Part shown: positions 1 to 8,183 of the stretch, piece after piece
Position numbering within the stretch: position 1 is the stretch's first letter
Layout of the letters: each line of letters opens with the position of its first letter
Assembly (NCBI GenBank): GCA_015056575.1
Contig: SVGA01000006.1
Span: 62,001-126,000, forward strand
Direction of reading: 5' to 3'
Length of the DNA: 64,000 bases
Origin: Butyrivibrio sp.
Lineage (GTDB): Bacteria > Bacillota > Clostridia > Lachnospirales > Lachnospiraceae
The notes under the pieces: generated by a model
The model's database searches: none
Told to the model about the DNA's origin: nothing
What the model saw: only the letters and a program-made list of their open reading frames with translations
Program-made: the position numbers and the translations under genes

Positions 1-163
1 TCTTGTCAATGATCAGCATGGTAACGGTCTGCTTCATCGCATCCAGCTGTTCCTGCTGCTCCGCCTGCTTCTTCTGAGCTCTTTTGCCGAAGAAATAAAG
101 AGCAACAGCGGCGGCGGCCAGAACAACGGCTACCACGATCAAAGTAATAAGTACCGGGTTCAT
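1..163 (-). CDS. N-terminal part of a small membrane-anchored protein (runs off window)
   Basis: The reverse strand from 163 reads MNPVLITLIVVAVVLAAAAV, continues LYFFGKRAQKKQAEQQEQLD, and stays open to the window edge. One membrane helix (about residues 4-25) is followed by a charged Lys/Gln-rich helix. The start is fixed by a TGGAGG box about 8 bases upstream, and a well-formed promoter lies at 216-244. A longer open frame in the same strand from 212 is out of frame with this and looks like a shadow. The layout (short periplasmic end, one TM, coiled-coil-like cytoplasmic stretch) recalls YajC-like or Lachnospiraceae-conserved hypothetical proteins. No function can be assigned from 54 residues. 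Confidence 0.7.
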   Translation of the reverse strand, partial: MNPVLITLIVVAVVLAAAAVALYFFGKRAQKKQAEQQEQLDAMKQTVTMLIIDK

Positions 164-192
164 AGAAAAAAATACCTCCAAAAAATCTCTTG

Positions 193-208
193 TACCACTT
201 AAGTGGTA
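193..208. promoter_or_regulatory. 16-bp perfect palindrome (possible operator)
   Basis: TACCACTTAAGTGGTA is a perfect palindrome. It lies just downstream of the leftward promoter (-10 at 216-221), around or just after the expected transcription start of the membrane-protein gene. This is a typical place for a dimeric repressor site. It is also short enough to be chance or a small 5'-UTR hairpin. No regulator gene is adjacent within the window. Confidence 0.45.
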
Positions 209-215
209 ACAACCT

Positions 216-244
216 ATTTTAGCATTGTTTACCTTGTTAAGCAA
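216..244 (-). promoter_or_regulatory. Sigma-A-type promoter for the leftward membrane-protein gene
   Basis: On the reverse strand TTGCTT (244-239) and TAAAAT (221-216) are separated by exactly 17 bases. They are followed by the palindrome at 193-208 and then the Shine-Dalgarno and ATG at 163. Confidence 0.65.
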
Positions 245-310
245 TAAAATACTTTAATAAGAAGGAAGAGTGTGGTAGTATAAAAAATATTGTTTAGAAG
301 GAGTATTATT

Positions 311-1516
311 ATGAAAAAGAATTTTACGCTATTTGTTGCATTGGTTTCGGCAGCAGCTCTTCTTACAGCGTGCGGAGATAAGGCAAGTGAAAACAGCAGT
401 GAGGAGGCTTCGGCTGCAGCTACAGAGGCAGCAGACACAGGAGCTGCCGCTCAGACAGAAGGTGATGTGGATCTTTCAACACTTGAGACACAGACTCTTT
501 TGGACACAGATCTGGATACCTGTCTTACTCTTGGTGAGTACAAGGGTGTTACTGCTGAGGTTGCCCCAGTGGAGATCACCGACGAGGACGTTGAGAACCA
601 GCTTGCGAGCCTGTATGCTCAGGATCCCCTGATGACTGATGTTACCGGCAGAGCAGTTGAGAGCGGCGATACAGTCAATATCGATTATGTCGGAAAATAT
701 GCCGATACTCAGGAGGCTTTCCAGGGCGGAACAGCGCAGGGGGCTTCACTTACCATCGGTTCACACAGCTACATCGACGGCTTTGAGGACGGACTTATCG
801 GTGTTAATATCGGTGATACGGTTGACCTCAATCTTACCTTCCCGGAGGACTACGGCGCAGCCGATCTTGCAGGCAAGGATGTTGTCTTTACGGTAACGGT
901 CAACGGAATCCAGACCTCAGAACCGGAGCCTTCCGATGAATGGGTTGCTTCCAGGAAACTTGAAGGAGTTACGGATCTTGAGGGATTTAAGGCACATCTT
1001 AAGGAACAGCTTACACAGGATGCGCTGTCCGCAAGAGATGATACTATCCAGAATACTGTTCTCGAGACCGTTATGAATAACACCACATTCAATGAGGTTC
1101 CCGAGAAGCTCTATAACAGATATTACAAGCAGCAGTATGAAGCCATCAATTACTATACACAGCTCTATGCAACTTCTACAGGCACACAGCTTACTTCAGA
1201 CGAGTTTGTTACAATGACAATGCAGAACAACGGAATTGCAGGCACAGCAGAGGATTACATCAATAATATGGTGGATCAGACCACCAAGCAGTTCATGATG
1301 CTTCAGGCCATTGCTGACAAGGAGGGCATTGAGGTAACCGACGAGGACATTGATGAGTATCTGCATAACGCCTATGACAATGCAGCTACTACAGCATACA
1401 GCTCTTTTGAAGAATACAAGGATTCCCTTGAAATGGAAATCTACAGAGAGGGCCTTATGAGCCAGAAGGTTGTGGATTTCCTCACAGAAAACGCAAATGT
1501 GGTTGAGACCAACTAA
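311..1516 (+). CDS. FKBP-type peptidyl-prolyl isomerase lipoprotein, trigger-factor-like
   Basis: A 401-residue exported folding factor. The N-terminus has a lipoprotein signal peptide ending in the lipobox LLTAC (Cys about residue 20), followed by an Ala/Glu/Ser-rich linker. Residues about 70-205 resemble the trigger-factor/FKBP PPIase domain (GDTVNIDYVGKY, FEDGLIGVNIGDTV, LTFPEDYG). The rest resembles the helical trigger-factor C-terminal chaperone domain. Cytosolic trigger factor lacks a signal peptide, so this is a secreted, membrane-anchored variant probably helping extracytoplasmic folding. The start at 311 has GAAGGAG upstream; an in-frame ATG at 290 would put extra residues before the signal peptide and lacks a good RBS. 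The gene precedes asnS by 22 bases, so the two are probably co-transcribed. Confidence 0.88.
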   Translation: MKKNFTLFVALVSAAALLTACGDKASENSSEEASAAATEAADTGAAAQTEGDVDLSTLETQTLLDTDLDTCLTLGEYKGVTAEVAPVEITDEDVENQLASLYAQDPLMTDVTGRAVESGDTVNIDYVGKYADTQEAFQGGTAQGASLTIGSHSYIDGFEDGLIGVNIGDTVDLNLTFPEDYGAADLAGKDVVFTVTVNGIQTSEPEPSDEWVASRKLEGVTDLEGFKAHLKEQLTQDALSARDDTIQNTVLETVMNNTTFNEVPEKLYNRYYKQQYEAINYYTQLYATSTGTQLTSDEFVTMTMQNNGIAGTAEDYINNMVDQTTKQFMMLQAIADKEGIEVTDEDIDEYLHNAYDNAATTAYSSFEEYKDSLEMEIYREGLMSQKVVDFLTENANVVETN

Positions 1517-1538
1517 TACATAACAGGAGGGGTGTTTC

Positions 1539-2930
1539 ATGGAACTTACAGATATCAAGGCTCTTTTTACCAAACCGGAAGAATTTGCGGGACAGACAGT
1601 AACAGTGGGAGGCTGGATCAGAAACATAAGAGATTCAAAGACTATCGGTTTCATTGTGCTCAATGACGGTACTTTCTTTAAACCTCTGCAGGTTGTATAT
1701 ACCGATGCTCTGGACAACTTCACAGCCATCAGCAAGCTGAACGTCGGAGCAGCAATTATCGCCACAGGTAAGATCGTTGCGACACCTGAGGCTAAACAGC
1801 CCTTCGAGATGCAGGCTGACAAGATCGAGATTGAGGGACCTTCAACAGAGGATTATCCCCTTCAGCCCAAGAGACACAGCCTTGAGTTTTTGAGGACTCT
1901 CCCGCATCTTCGTGCAAGGACCAACACCTTTGAGGCCGTATTCAGAGTAAGAAGCGTTGCGGCATTTGCCATCCACTCTTTCTTCCAGGAGAGAGGCTTC
2001 GTATATGTACATACACCTCTTATCACAGGCAGCGACTGTGAGGGTGCAGGCGAGATGTTCCAGGTAACCACCATGGACCTTGGCAACGTTCCAAGGACTG
2101 AGGACGGTGAAGTTGATTACTCCAAGGATTTCTTCGGAAAGCCGGTTAACCTTACAGTAAGCGGACAGCTCAACGTTGAGACCTATGCCTTCGCATTCAA
2201 GAACGTTTACACCTTCGGACCTACTTTCAGGGCAGAGAACTCAAACACCACAAGACATGCTGCTGAGTTCTGGATGATCGAGCCCGAGATGTGCTTTGCG
2301 GATCTTAAGGATGACTGTGACACGGCAGAGGCTATGCTCAAGTATGTTATAAGGTATGTTCTGGAGCATTGCCCTGAGGAGATGGAGTTCTTTAACCAGT
2401 TCGTGGACAAGGGACTTATCGAGAGACTTGAGAATGTGGCCGGCAGTGAGTTTGGCCGTATCTCTTATACGGAGGCGGTTGAGATCCTGGAGAAGCACAA
2501 CGATAAATTTGATTACAAGGTAAGCTGGGGCGCAGACCTTCAGACTGAGCACGAGAGATACCTCACAGAGGAAGTGTTCAAGAAGCCTGTATTCGTAACA
2601 GATTATCCCAAGGAGATCAAGGCCTTTTACATGAAGCTCAACGAGGATGGCAAGACTGTGGCAGCAGCAGACTGTCTGGTTCCCGGAATCGGTGAGATCG
2701 TAGGCGGAAGCCAGAGAGAGGATGACCTTGAGAAGCTTGAGAAGCGCATGGATGAGCTGGGACTCAAGAAGGAAGATTACAAATTCTATCTTGACCTTCG
2801 TAAATACGGAAGCGTTCGCCATTCAGGATTTGGCCTGGGATTTGAGAGATGCGTGATGTACCTCACAGGTATGAGCAACATCAGAGATGTTGAGTCATTC
2901 CCCAGAACTGTTGGAAACTGCGAACTGTAA
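1539..2930 (+). CDS. asnS: Asparaginyl-tRNA synthetase
   Basis: 463 residues, the usual length for bacterial AsnRS, a class IIb synthetase that charges tRNA-Asn in the cytosol. The N-terminal OB-fold anticodon-binding domain is visible ([20 protein letters not shown]). The catalytic core contains motif 2-like [20 protein letters not shown] and the C-terminal motif 3 stretch [15 protein letters not shown]. These features favour AsnRS over AspRS. An AGGAGGGG Shine-Dalgarno sits upstream of the ATG. The next gene begins 76 bases downstream. The small stem at 2948-2963 in that gap has no U-tract, so no terminator is called. Confidence 0.96.
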   Translation: MELTDIKALFTKPEEFAGQTVTVGGWIRNIRDSKTIGFIVLNDGTFFKPLQVVYTDALDNFTAISKLNVGAAIIATGKIVATPEAKQPFEMQADKIEIEGPSTEDYPLQPKRHSLEFLRTLPHLRARTNTFEAVFRVRSVAAFAIHSFFQERGFVYVHTPLITGSDCEGAGEMFQVTTMDLGNVPRTEDGEVDYSKDFFGKPVNLTVSGQLNVETYAFAFKNVYTFGPTFRAENSNTTRHAAEFWMIEPEMCFADLKDDCDTAEAMLKYVIRYVLEHCPEEMEFFNQFVDKGLIERLENVAGSEFGRISYTEAVEILEKHNDKFDYKVSWGADLQTEHERYLTEEVFKKPVFVTDYPKEIKAFYMKLNEDGKTVAAADCLVPGIGEIVGGSQREDDLEKLEKRMDELGLKKEDYKFYLDLRKYGSVRHSGFGLGFERCVMYLTGMSNIRDVESFPRTVGNCEL

Positions 2931-3006
2931 TGTTATACTAGATATAGTAGTTCGAAAGAACTATAAATACTAACTATTGTCTGATTAAAAGCAAGGGGGT
3001 ATTGGT

Positions 3007-4329
3007 ATGAAAAGATTTTATTCTGTCGTAGCCGTAATACTTTCCCTTGCTTTTTTTGCGCTTACTCCCGTTTCTGCCTATGCCACTACCAGCGAGGAAC
3101 TCAAAGAGAACCAGAAGAAGCTGGAGCAGGAGGAGAAAGAGCTGGAGAAGCAGAAGAAAGATGCAGAGAACCAGAAGAAGGACAGTCAGAACAAGTTAAA
3201 TGAGGCTCAGGGAAGGATCGGAGATGCCGCCGAGGGCCTGGATGAGACCCAGGGTGCCATAGATACCACCAATGCCGAGATTGTCGGGCTGATGACGGAT
3301 ATCGAGCTTATCAAAGAGGACATCGCCGATAAGGCCGTTAAGATAGAGGAGACCAACGCTGAATACGAAGAGGCCAAAGCCCAGGAGGAGACCCTTTACG
3401 GTGCCATGGTTTCCAGAGTCAAGTTCATGTACGAGAAAGGGAACCTGACTTATGTACAGCTTCTTTTGACCGCAACCAGCTACGCCGAGGCTCTTAACAA
3501 AGCCCAGTACGTTGAGGAGCTCTACGAATACGACCGCATCAAGCTGGCTGAGTTCGTGGCAGCCAAGGAAGCGGCCGAGGCTCTTGGGCAGCAGCTTGAG
3601 GAAGAGAAGGCTGAGCTTGAGGCTTCAGAGTATGAACTTGAAGAGGAGCAGGCATACATGGAGCAGCTCCTTGCTCAATACAAGGCAGAGTATGAGGATT
3701 ACGAAGTGAAACTTGCCAAGGCCAAGCAGGATGCAGCGGTTTACACGGCGCAGGTTAAGAGTCAGCAGGCCAGCATAGCCACACTTCAGAAACAAATAGA
3801 ATCCAAACAAAAGGAGATTGATGCCACCAAGAAGGCTGCGGATGCAGCTGCCCAGGCGGAAAGAGATGCATCTTCTGCCGCTGAAGGCGGAAATGGTGGC
3901 GGATCGTCAGGTGACTCATCGGGCGGATCCGGCGGCTCGGGAAGCTCAGGCGGAGGATCCTCCAAGAGCTACACACCCGCAGGTATAGCCACAGGAAGCA
4001 ATATTGCAAACTACGCCTGCCAGTTTGTTGGTAACCCTTATGTTCCCGGAGGAACCAGCCTTACCAACGGCGCCGACTGCTCGGGATTTGTTATGTCGGT
4101 TTACAAGGCATTCGGAATCTCTGTTCCCAGAACTTCCTGGGCTCAGGGTTCCTATGGAAGAGAGGTATCCTACGCTGATGCTCAGCCCGGAGATGTTATC
4201 TACTACGGAGGCCACGTGGGAATCTATATAGGCGGTGGACGTATTGTTCATGCCAGCACCCAGAAGACCGGAATCAAGTACAGTCCGGCCACCTACAGAT
4301 CAATTATTTCCGTCAGGAGATTTTTGTAG
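3007..4329 (+). CDS. Secreted NlpC/P60 (C40) peptidoglycan hydrolase with coiled-coil N-terminus
   Basis: 440 residues. A Sec signal peptide (residues 1-27, ending near AYA) is followed by about 260 residues of Lys/Glu/Gln-rich heptads (coiled coil, as in CwlO/PcsB-type hydrolases). A Gly/Ser linker (about 295-320) leads to a C-terminal NlpC/P60 domain. The catalytic cysteine is in GADCSGFV (Cys358) and the histidine in GHVGIY (His403). Such enzymes cut the stem peptide of peptidoglycan, and the coiled coil usually contacts FtsEX-type regulators in the membrane. It stands between asnS and guaA with its own AGGGGG ribosome binding site. Confidence 0.93.
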   Translation: MKRFYSVVAVILSLAFFALTPVSAYATTSEELKENQKKLEQEEKELEKQKKDAENQKKDSQNKLNEAQGRIGDAAEGLDETQGAIDTTNAEIVGLMTDIELIKEDIADKAVKIEETNAEYEEAKAQEETLYGAMVSRVKFMYEKGNLTYVQLLLTATSYAEALNKAQYVEELYEYDRIKLAEFVAAKEAAEALGQQLEEEKAELEASEYELEEEQAYMEQLLAQYKAEYEDYEVKLAKAKQDAAVYTAQVKSQQASIATLQKQIESKQKEIDATKKAADAAAQAERDASSAAEGGNGGGSSGDSSGGSGGSGSSGGGSSKSYTPAGIATGSNIANYACQFVGNPYVPGGTSLTNGADCSGFVMSVYKAFGISVPRTSWAQGSYGREVSYADAQPGDVIYYGGHVGIYIGGGRIVHASTQKTGIKYSPATYRSIISVRRFL

Positions 4330-4389
4330 GAATTATGCTGAATTTGTGCTAAGGTATCAGAAAAGATTTTTATTTGATCAGGAGGAAGC

Positions 4390-5940
4390 ATGGCTTCAGA
4401 AGAAAAGGTCATAGTTATTGACTTCGGAGGGCAGTACAACCAGCTGGTTGCCCGAAGAGTCAGAGAATGTAACGTTTACTGCGAGATCTATTCCTATCGC
4501 ACGCCCATTGAGCAGATCAAAGAGATGGCTCCAAAGGGCATCATACTTACGGGAGGACCCAATTCCTGCTATGAAGAGGGGGCACCGTCTTATACCGGGG
4601 AGCTCTTTAAGCTGGGAATCCCGGTACTGGGGCTCTGCTATGGCGCTCAGCTTATGATGCATCTTTTGGGGGGCAAGGTTGAGAAGGCTCCTGTTCGAGA
4701 GTACGGCAAGACAAGGACCTATATTGATGGTTCGAGAGACAAGCTGTTTGCGGGGATCGATGATGAGACCGTTGTCTGGATGAGCCATTTTGACTACATC
4801 AGCAAGGCTGCTCCGGGATTTGATATTGTAGCTCACACCGATGACTGCCCTGTTGCAGCGGCAGCCTGGGAAGAGAAGAAGCTCTATGCGATCCAGTTCC
4901 ATCCTGAGGTTCTTCATACTGTTAAGGGTAAAGAGATCTTGCATAACTTTGTCCGTAGCATCTGTAAGACCGAAGGTACCTGGAGGATGGACTCCTTTGT
5001 AGAGAATACTGTTGCTGATATAAGACAGAAGGTAGGGGACGGTAAGGTTCTTTTGGCCCTTTCCGGCGGCGTGGATTCATCAGTCCTTGCGGCACTTCTT
5101 GCCAAGGCAATCGGCAAGCAGCTCACCTGCGTATTTGTAGACCACGGCCTTCTTAGAAAGAACGAAGGGGATGAAGTAGAGAGTGTATTCGGAGAAGGCG
5201 GCAAGTTCGATGTGAACTTCATCCGTGTGAATGCAGCTCAGAGATATTACGCCAAGCTCAAAGGGGTGGAAGAGCCCGAGCGCAAGCGTAAGATAATCGG
5301 CGAAGAATTCATTCGTGTATTTGAGGAAGAGGCCAAGAAGATCGGCAAGGTAGACTTCCTTGCCCAGGGCACCATCTATCCCGATGTTGTTGAATCCGGC
5401 CTTGGCGGTGAGTCCGTTGTTATCAAGTCACACCACAACGTTGGCGGACTTCCCGACTATGTTGATTTTAAGGAGATCATTGAGCCCTTGAGGCTTCTTT
5501 TCAAGGATGAGGTCAGAAAGGCCGGACTTGAGCTTGGGCTTCCCGAGTATCTTGTATTTCGTCAGCCCTTCCCCGGCCCCGGCCTTGGAATTCGTATCAT
5601 AGGCGAGGTTACTGAGGAGAAGGTACGCATCGTCCAGGATGCGGATTATATATATCGTACAGAGCTGGCTGCAGCCGGTCTTGAGAAACTTCCCGACCAG
5701 TACTTTGCAGCGCTTTCCAACATGCGCTCTGTTGGCGTTATGGGCGACGAGAGAACCTACGACTATGCAGTGGTGCTCCGCGCCGTTGAGACCGTAGACT
5801 TCATGACAGCCGAGGCCTCCGAGATTCCCTTCGAAGTTCTGCAGAAGGTCATGAGCCGCATCATCAACGAGGTCAAGGGCGTCAACCGCGTAATGTACGA
5901 TCTCACGAGTAAGCCTCCGGGAACGGTGGAACTGGAGTGA
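4390..5940 (+). CDS. guaA: GMP synthase (glutamine-hydrolysing)
   Basis: 516 residues, standard for two-domain GuaA, which converts XMP to GMP with ATP and glutamine. The N-terminal class I amidotransferase has the nucleophile in GLCYGAQL (Cys83) and the His-Glu pair in FHPEV. The ATP-pyrophosphatase P-loop LSGGVDSSV follows at about residue 225, and the dimerisation domain ends with the conserved KPPGTVELE-type C-terminus. An AGGAGG box precedes the ATG. I looked for a guanine/xanthine riboswitch in the 60-base upstream gap, and there is no room for one. The gene is followed by an unusual inverted-repeat element instead of a simple terminator. Confidence 0.97.
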   Translation: MASEEKVIVIDFGGQYNQLVARRVRECNVYCEIYSYRTPIEQIKEMAPKGIILTGGPNSCYEEGAPSYTGELFKLGIPVLGLCYGAQLMMHLLGGKVEKAPVREYGKTRTYIDGSRDKLFAGIDDETVVWMSHFDYISKAAPGFDIVAHTDDCPVAAAAWEEKKLYAIQFHPEVLHTVKGKEILHNFVRSICKTEGTWRMDSFVENTVADIRQKVGDGKVLLALSGGVDSSVLAALLAKAIGKQLTCVFVDHGLLRKNEGDEVESVFGEGGKFDVNFIRVNAAQRYYAKLKGVEEPERKRKIIGEEFIRVFEEEAKKIGKVDFLAQGTIYPDVVESGLGGESVVIKSHHNVGGLPDYVDFKEIIEPLRLLFKDEVRKAGLELGLPEYLVFRQPFPGPGLGIRIIGEVTEEKVRIVQDADYIYRTELAAAGLEKLPDQYFAALSNMRSVGVMGDERTYDYAVVLRAVETVDFMTAEASEIPFEVLQKVMSRIINEVKGVNRVMYDLTSKPPGTVELE

Positions 5941-5957
5941 TAACGAGCCAGGCACTA

Positions 5958-6083
5958 GAAATTCATATGGAAAAACCACGAAGTGGTTTTAGTAGATAAC
6001 GAAGAACCGGTCTGGATGCTTGCATTCAAGACCGGTTCTTTGTTATCTACGGAGAATCCCGTAGGGATTTCCATATGAATTTT
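5958..6083 (+). repeat. Cloverleaf-like nested inverted-repeat element downstream of guaA
   Basis: An outer 15-bp perfect stem (5959-5973 with 6068-6082, core ATTCATATGG) encloses three hairpins. These are AAAACCAC-GAA-GTGGTTTT (5972-5990), a central arm of 28 or so pairs (5992-6019 with 6022-6050, two-base loop, one bulge), and AATCCC-GTA-GGGATT (6055-6069). The two non-Watson-Crick positions in the long arm are both G-U in plus-strand RNA, which hints at a plus-strand transcript. It could be a structured 3'-UTR/ncRNA, a MITE-like element or a recombination site. No oligo-T tract follows, so it is not a standard terminator. Confidence 0.75.
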
Positions 6084-6107
6084 CGAAGTATCTAGCGACA
6101 ACAGACG

Positions 6108-6144
6108 CTTATAGAAATCGCTGCTTTTTAGCGATTTCTATAAG
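6108..6144 (+). repeat. 15-bp perfect hairpin, 7-base loop
   Basis: CTTATAGAAATCGCT and its exact complement flank the loop GCTTTTT, 25 bases after the cloverleaf-like element. There is no following T-run. It may belong to the same mobile or structural unit as the 5958-6083 element. Confidence 0.7.
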
Positions 6145-6199
6145 AGGAGTGATATATTTGTGATGTCTCGTTCATCCAGTATAGATAACGCTAATAGAT

Positions 6200-6234
6200 T
6201 GCAGGTAATCCATGTGATTGCCTGCATCTTTATT
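6200..6234 (+). terminator. Possible weak rho-independent terminator
   Basis: TGCAGGTAATC (6200-6210) pairs with GATTGCCTGCA (6216-6226) through one G-U. It is followed by ATCTTTATTATT. The U-tract is interrupted, so termination would be weak. It would insulate the XRE/Bro-N module from guaA. Confidence 0.45.
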
Positions 6235-6268
6235 ATTGGGAAATAATGTCGTGCCAAATAAAAGCAAT

Positions 6269-6313
6269 ACGTTGACAACGTATACATGCTGCTTTATACT
6301 TTAATAAAGTATA
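6269..6313 (+). promoter_or_regulatory. Consensus promoter overlapped by two palindromic operators
   Basis: TTGACA (6272-6277) and TATACT (6295-6300) are spaced by exactly 17 bases, near-perfect sigma-A elements. The -35 is embedded in the palindrome ATACGTTG-A-CAACGTAT and the -10 in TATACTTT-AAT-AAAGTATA. Two different inverted repeats covering both hexamers just upstream of an XRE gene strongly suggest autorepression by that regulator. An AGGAGGTG-type Shine-Dalgarno follows before ATG 6336. Confidence 0.75.
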
Positions 6314-6335
6314 GAAATGTTTCGGAGGTGAAGAT

Positions 6336-6566
6336 ATGGATATTTCAGAAAGAATAAAGGAATTACGAAAGAAAACGGGATTATCGCAAAGTAAGTTTTC
6401 TACAAAATTTGGAATTCCTGTAAGAACTCTTCAGCAGTGGGAACAGGGAATAAGCGCCCCTCCGGATTACGTGGTCAGAATGATGGGGTATATTATGCTA
6501 CTTGAGGAAAAAGGACAAATGAAAGGTGAAGAACCGATTGGGGGAGAATATGCAGATGACAAATGA
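6336..6566 (+). CDS. Small XRE-family helix-turn-helix regulator
   Basis: 76 residues. The Cro/CI-type HTH spans about residues 4-55 (IKELRKKTGLSQSKFSTKFG, then PVRTLQQWEQG as recognition region). There is no separate effector domain. The gene has a GGAGGTG ribosome binding site and lies 36 bases below the palindrome-covered promoter at 6269-6313, its likely target. It overlaps the following Bro-N gene by 17 bases, so the two are translationally coupled. The pair resembles a phage-type repressor/antirepressor module, but no other phage genes are nearby. Confidence 0.85.
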   Translation: MDISERIKELRKKTGLSQSKFSTKFGIPVRTLQQWEQGISAPPDYVVRMMGYIMLLEEKGQMKGEEPIGGEYADDK

Positions 6567-7437
6567 TAAAGTCCAGTTGTTTGAAGACCAGCCGATTAGG
6601 ACGGCATGGGCTCCGGATGAGGAAGAATGGTATTTTTCGATTGTGGATGTGGTTGGCGTGCTGACTGAGCAACCGGATATTGATGGTGCAAGGAATTATT
6701 GGAAAGTACTGAAAAACAGGCTTAAAGAAGAAGGAAGTCAGTTGGTTACAAATTGTAACCAACTGAAAATGAGATCGCCGAAGGATGGAAAAAGATATAA
6801 TACTGACGTAGCCAACACCGAGCAGTTGCTTCGCCTGATTCAATCAATCCCATCAAAAAAGGCAGAACCTTTCAAAATGTGGCTGGCTCAGGTAGGTCGC
6901 GAACGAATAGAGGAAGTAATTGACCCAGAGTTGACTATAGAGAGGGCTCTTGAGACCTATGCAAAAAAAGGTTATTCGCGAGAATGGATAAATCAGCGCC
7001 TGCAGGCTATTCAGGTACGTAAAGAACTTACAGACGAGTGGGACAAACGTGGTGTAAAGAAAGGTGTAGAATATGCAATCCTGACAGATGAGATAACGAA
7101 AGCCTGGTCCGGAATGACAACAAGGCAGTATAAAAATCATAAAGGATTGAAAAAGGAAAACCTTAGGGATAATATGTCCACATTGGAGCTGGTGCTTAAT
7201 ATGTTGGCTGAAGCCACCACTACAGAAATTTCTAAGCAAAGGCACCCGGAATCCTTTGAAGAAAACCGAATGGTTGCTATTGAAGGTGGAGAAGCCGCGG
7301 GAGAAGCACGATTGGCGGTGGAAAAGAGAACCGGAATACCTGTAATCACGAATAAAAATGCAGCCCGATTGCAAGATTTAGTTACAGGACTCATTGAAAC
7401 TATAAATGACAATAGCGATGATCAAGAAGGGGAATGA
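6550..7437 (+). CDS. Bro-N domain protein (phage antirepressor/DinD-like)
   Basis: 295 residues from the ATG at 6550, chosen because GGGGGAG lies 3-9 bases upstream (an in-frame ATG at 6526 lies deeper inside the XRE gene without an RBS). The N-terminal part (IRTAWAPDEEEWYFSIVDVV, then NYWKVLKNRLKEEGSQLVTN) is a Bro-N/antirepressor DNA-binding fold. The central and C-terminal part is helical and charged, ending in a Gly/Ala and acidic tail. DinD-type proteins share the same N-domain and are DNA-damage inducible in E. coli. Here it probably interacts with, or antagonises, the overlapping XRE protein. Base composition is lower in GC than guaA, consistent with acquisition. Confidence 0.8.
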   Translation: MQMTNDKVQLFEDQPIRTAWAPDEEEWYFSIVDVVGVLTEQPDIDGARNYWKVLKNRLKEEGSQLVTNCNQLKMRSPKDGKRYNTDVANTEQLLRLIQSIPSKKAEPFKMWLAQVGRERIEEVIDPELTIERALETYAKKGYSREWINQRLQAIQVRKELTDEWDKRGVKKGVEYAILTDEITKAWSGMTTRQYKNHKGLKKENLRDNMSTLELVLNMLAEATTTEISKQRHPESFEENRMVAIEGGEAAGEARLAVEKRTGIPVITNKNAARLQDLVTGLIETINDNSDDQEGE

Positions 7438-7488
7438 ATAAACTAAGAAGGTGCTATTATTGCATTGGGAGGATTGTTGCTGTGCCGG

Positions 7489-7711
7489 TTGACTTCATCT
7501 GATGATTTCTGCATTTGAAGTCATGATGATAAACGCTTACAGTTGACTCAATATCCAACAATGCGCTCTGCGGTCATATCAAATCAGGCTGCCGATTGAC
7601 CCATAAGCTGAAATGTTTCATTTGAAGTCAACAAGACACAGCTTACATAGTTGACCCAGATGGAACCATTGTGATATTGAGTCAAAGAAGATCTCCAAAT
7701 GAGTTGACTCA
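7489..7711. repeat. Degenerate array of TTGA(C/G)(T/C)CA-type motifs
   Basis: The non-coding stretch after the Bro-N gene carries TTGACTTCA (7489), TGAAGTCA (7516), TTGACTCA (7543), TTGACCCA (7596), CATTTGAAGTCAAC (7619), TTGACCCA (7651), TTGAGTCAA (7677) and TTGACTCA (7704). Two larger units can be aligned about 106 bp apart: CATTTGAAGTCA...GCTTACA...GTTGAC at 7512 and at 7619. Spacing and orientation are irregular, unlike a CRISPR. No convincing gene lies between 7438 and 7822. This is either a decayed repetitive element or a cluster of protein-binding sites. Confidence 0.5.
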
Positions 7712-7779
7712 GATAGTGAAAACTATGATATGGATCAATCTTCCTTCCGCATAAAGAAGCTTCCTGCTATGAATTAAAC

Positions 7780-8081
7780 TGGAAATCGACGGTTAAGCAA
7801 GGGGCCATCGAAGGGAATTGAAATGAGTGTTGTGAAACAAAGTGTTTGCAACCCTTTTTCTTACCTGACTCCCTTTGAACTGCACTTTTCCATTGCGAAT
7901 CTTGATTGGTACAGAAATCATCCGGATGATTATGGAAGGATACATTAAAGGGTGGGAAATCGCCTTCAAGATAAAAGAGGACTTTGAAGAGCGTATGGGA
8001 TGCTCAATATACGATGTCCTTCCGGATATTGGAAAAACCACACTTCTAACCCCAAAGCCATGGAAACCACCGGTTAAGCAA
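7780..8081 (+). repeat. Imperfect 21-bp direct repeats flanking about 260 bp
   Basis: 7780-7800 and 8061-8081 match at about 18 of 21 positions (TGGAAA..C....GGTTAAGCAA). In the second copy the repeat encodes the end of a small open frame (PWKPPVKQK). In the first copy the same phase would read WKSTVKQ. This suggests a partial duplication of one sequence, or the ends of a small decayed element. Confidence 0.4.
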
Positions 8082-8087
8082 AAATAG
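7823..8087 (+). pseudogene. Probable gene remnant in two frames, unrecognised
   Basis: Two overlapping protein-like stretches lie here. A 41-codon frame from ATG 7823 contains LTPFELHFSIANLDWYRNHP and stops at 7948. A second frame from about 7920 contains EGYIKGWEIAFKIKEDFEER and continues through IYDVLPDIGKTTLL to the stop at 8087. Both have a natural amino-acid mix and could be one protein broken by a frameshift near 7930-7948, but neither has a strong ribosome binding site. I do not recognise a family. They may also be spurious frames in decayed DNA. Confidence 0.3.
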
Positions 8088-8109
8088 ACAGTTAATTTAA
8101 ATAATTGTG

Positions 8110-8138
8110 TTGACAAATCCCATCAATTAGCATAATGT
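8110..8138 (+). promoter_or_regulatory. Sigma-A promoter of leader peptide/ABC exporter unit
   Basis: TTGACA (8110-8115) and TAATGT (8133-8138) are spaced by 17 bases. Transcription would begin about 8145, leaving a short leader before the 23-codon open frame at 8184. Confidence 0.75.
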
Positions 8139-8183
8139 AATAATTACTTGTGATAAAGCAAACTAAGAAAGGAGGTAAGAACA

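Noticed and set aside
1196-1822. Long open frame on the reverse strand (208 codons)
   Set aside because: It lies antisense to the FKBP-lipoprotein and asnS genes, spans two genes with clear homology, and has no protein-family look or ribosome binding site.
2948-2963. TAGTTC-GAAA-GAACTA stem after asnS
   Set aside because: Only six pairs, AT-rich and without a following T-run, so not a credible terminator.
4330-4389. Possible guanine riboswitch before guaA
   Set aside because: The gap is 60 bases, too short for the purine aptamer plus expression platform, and no conserved core bases are visible.
6336-7437. Prophage
   Set aside because: Only an XRE regulator and a Bro-N protein are present. 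There is no integrase, terminase, capsid or lysis gene and no attachment-site duplication.
7489-7711. CRISPR array
   Set aside because: Motifs are only 8-14 bases, occur in both orientations and have irregular spacing. No Cas genes are in the window.
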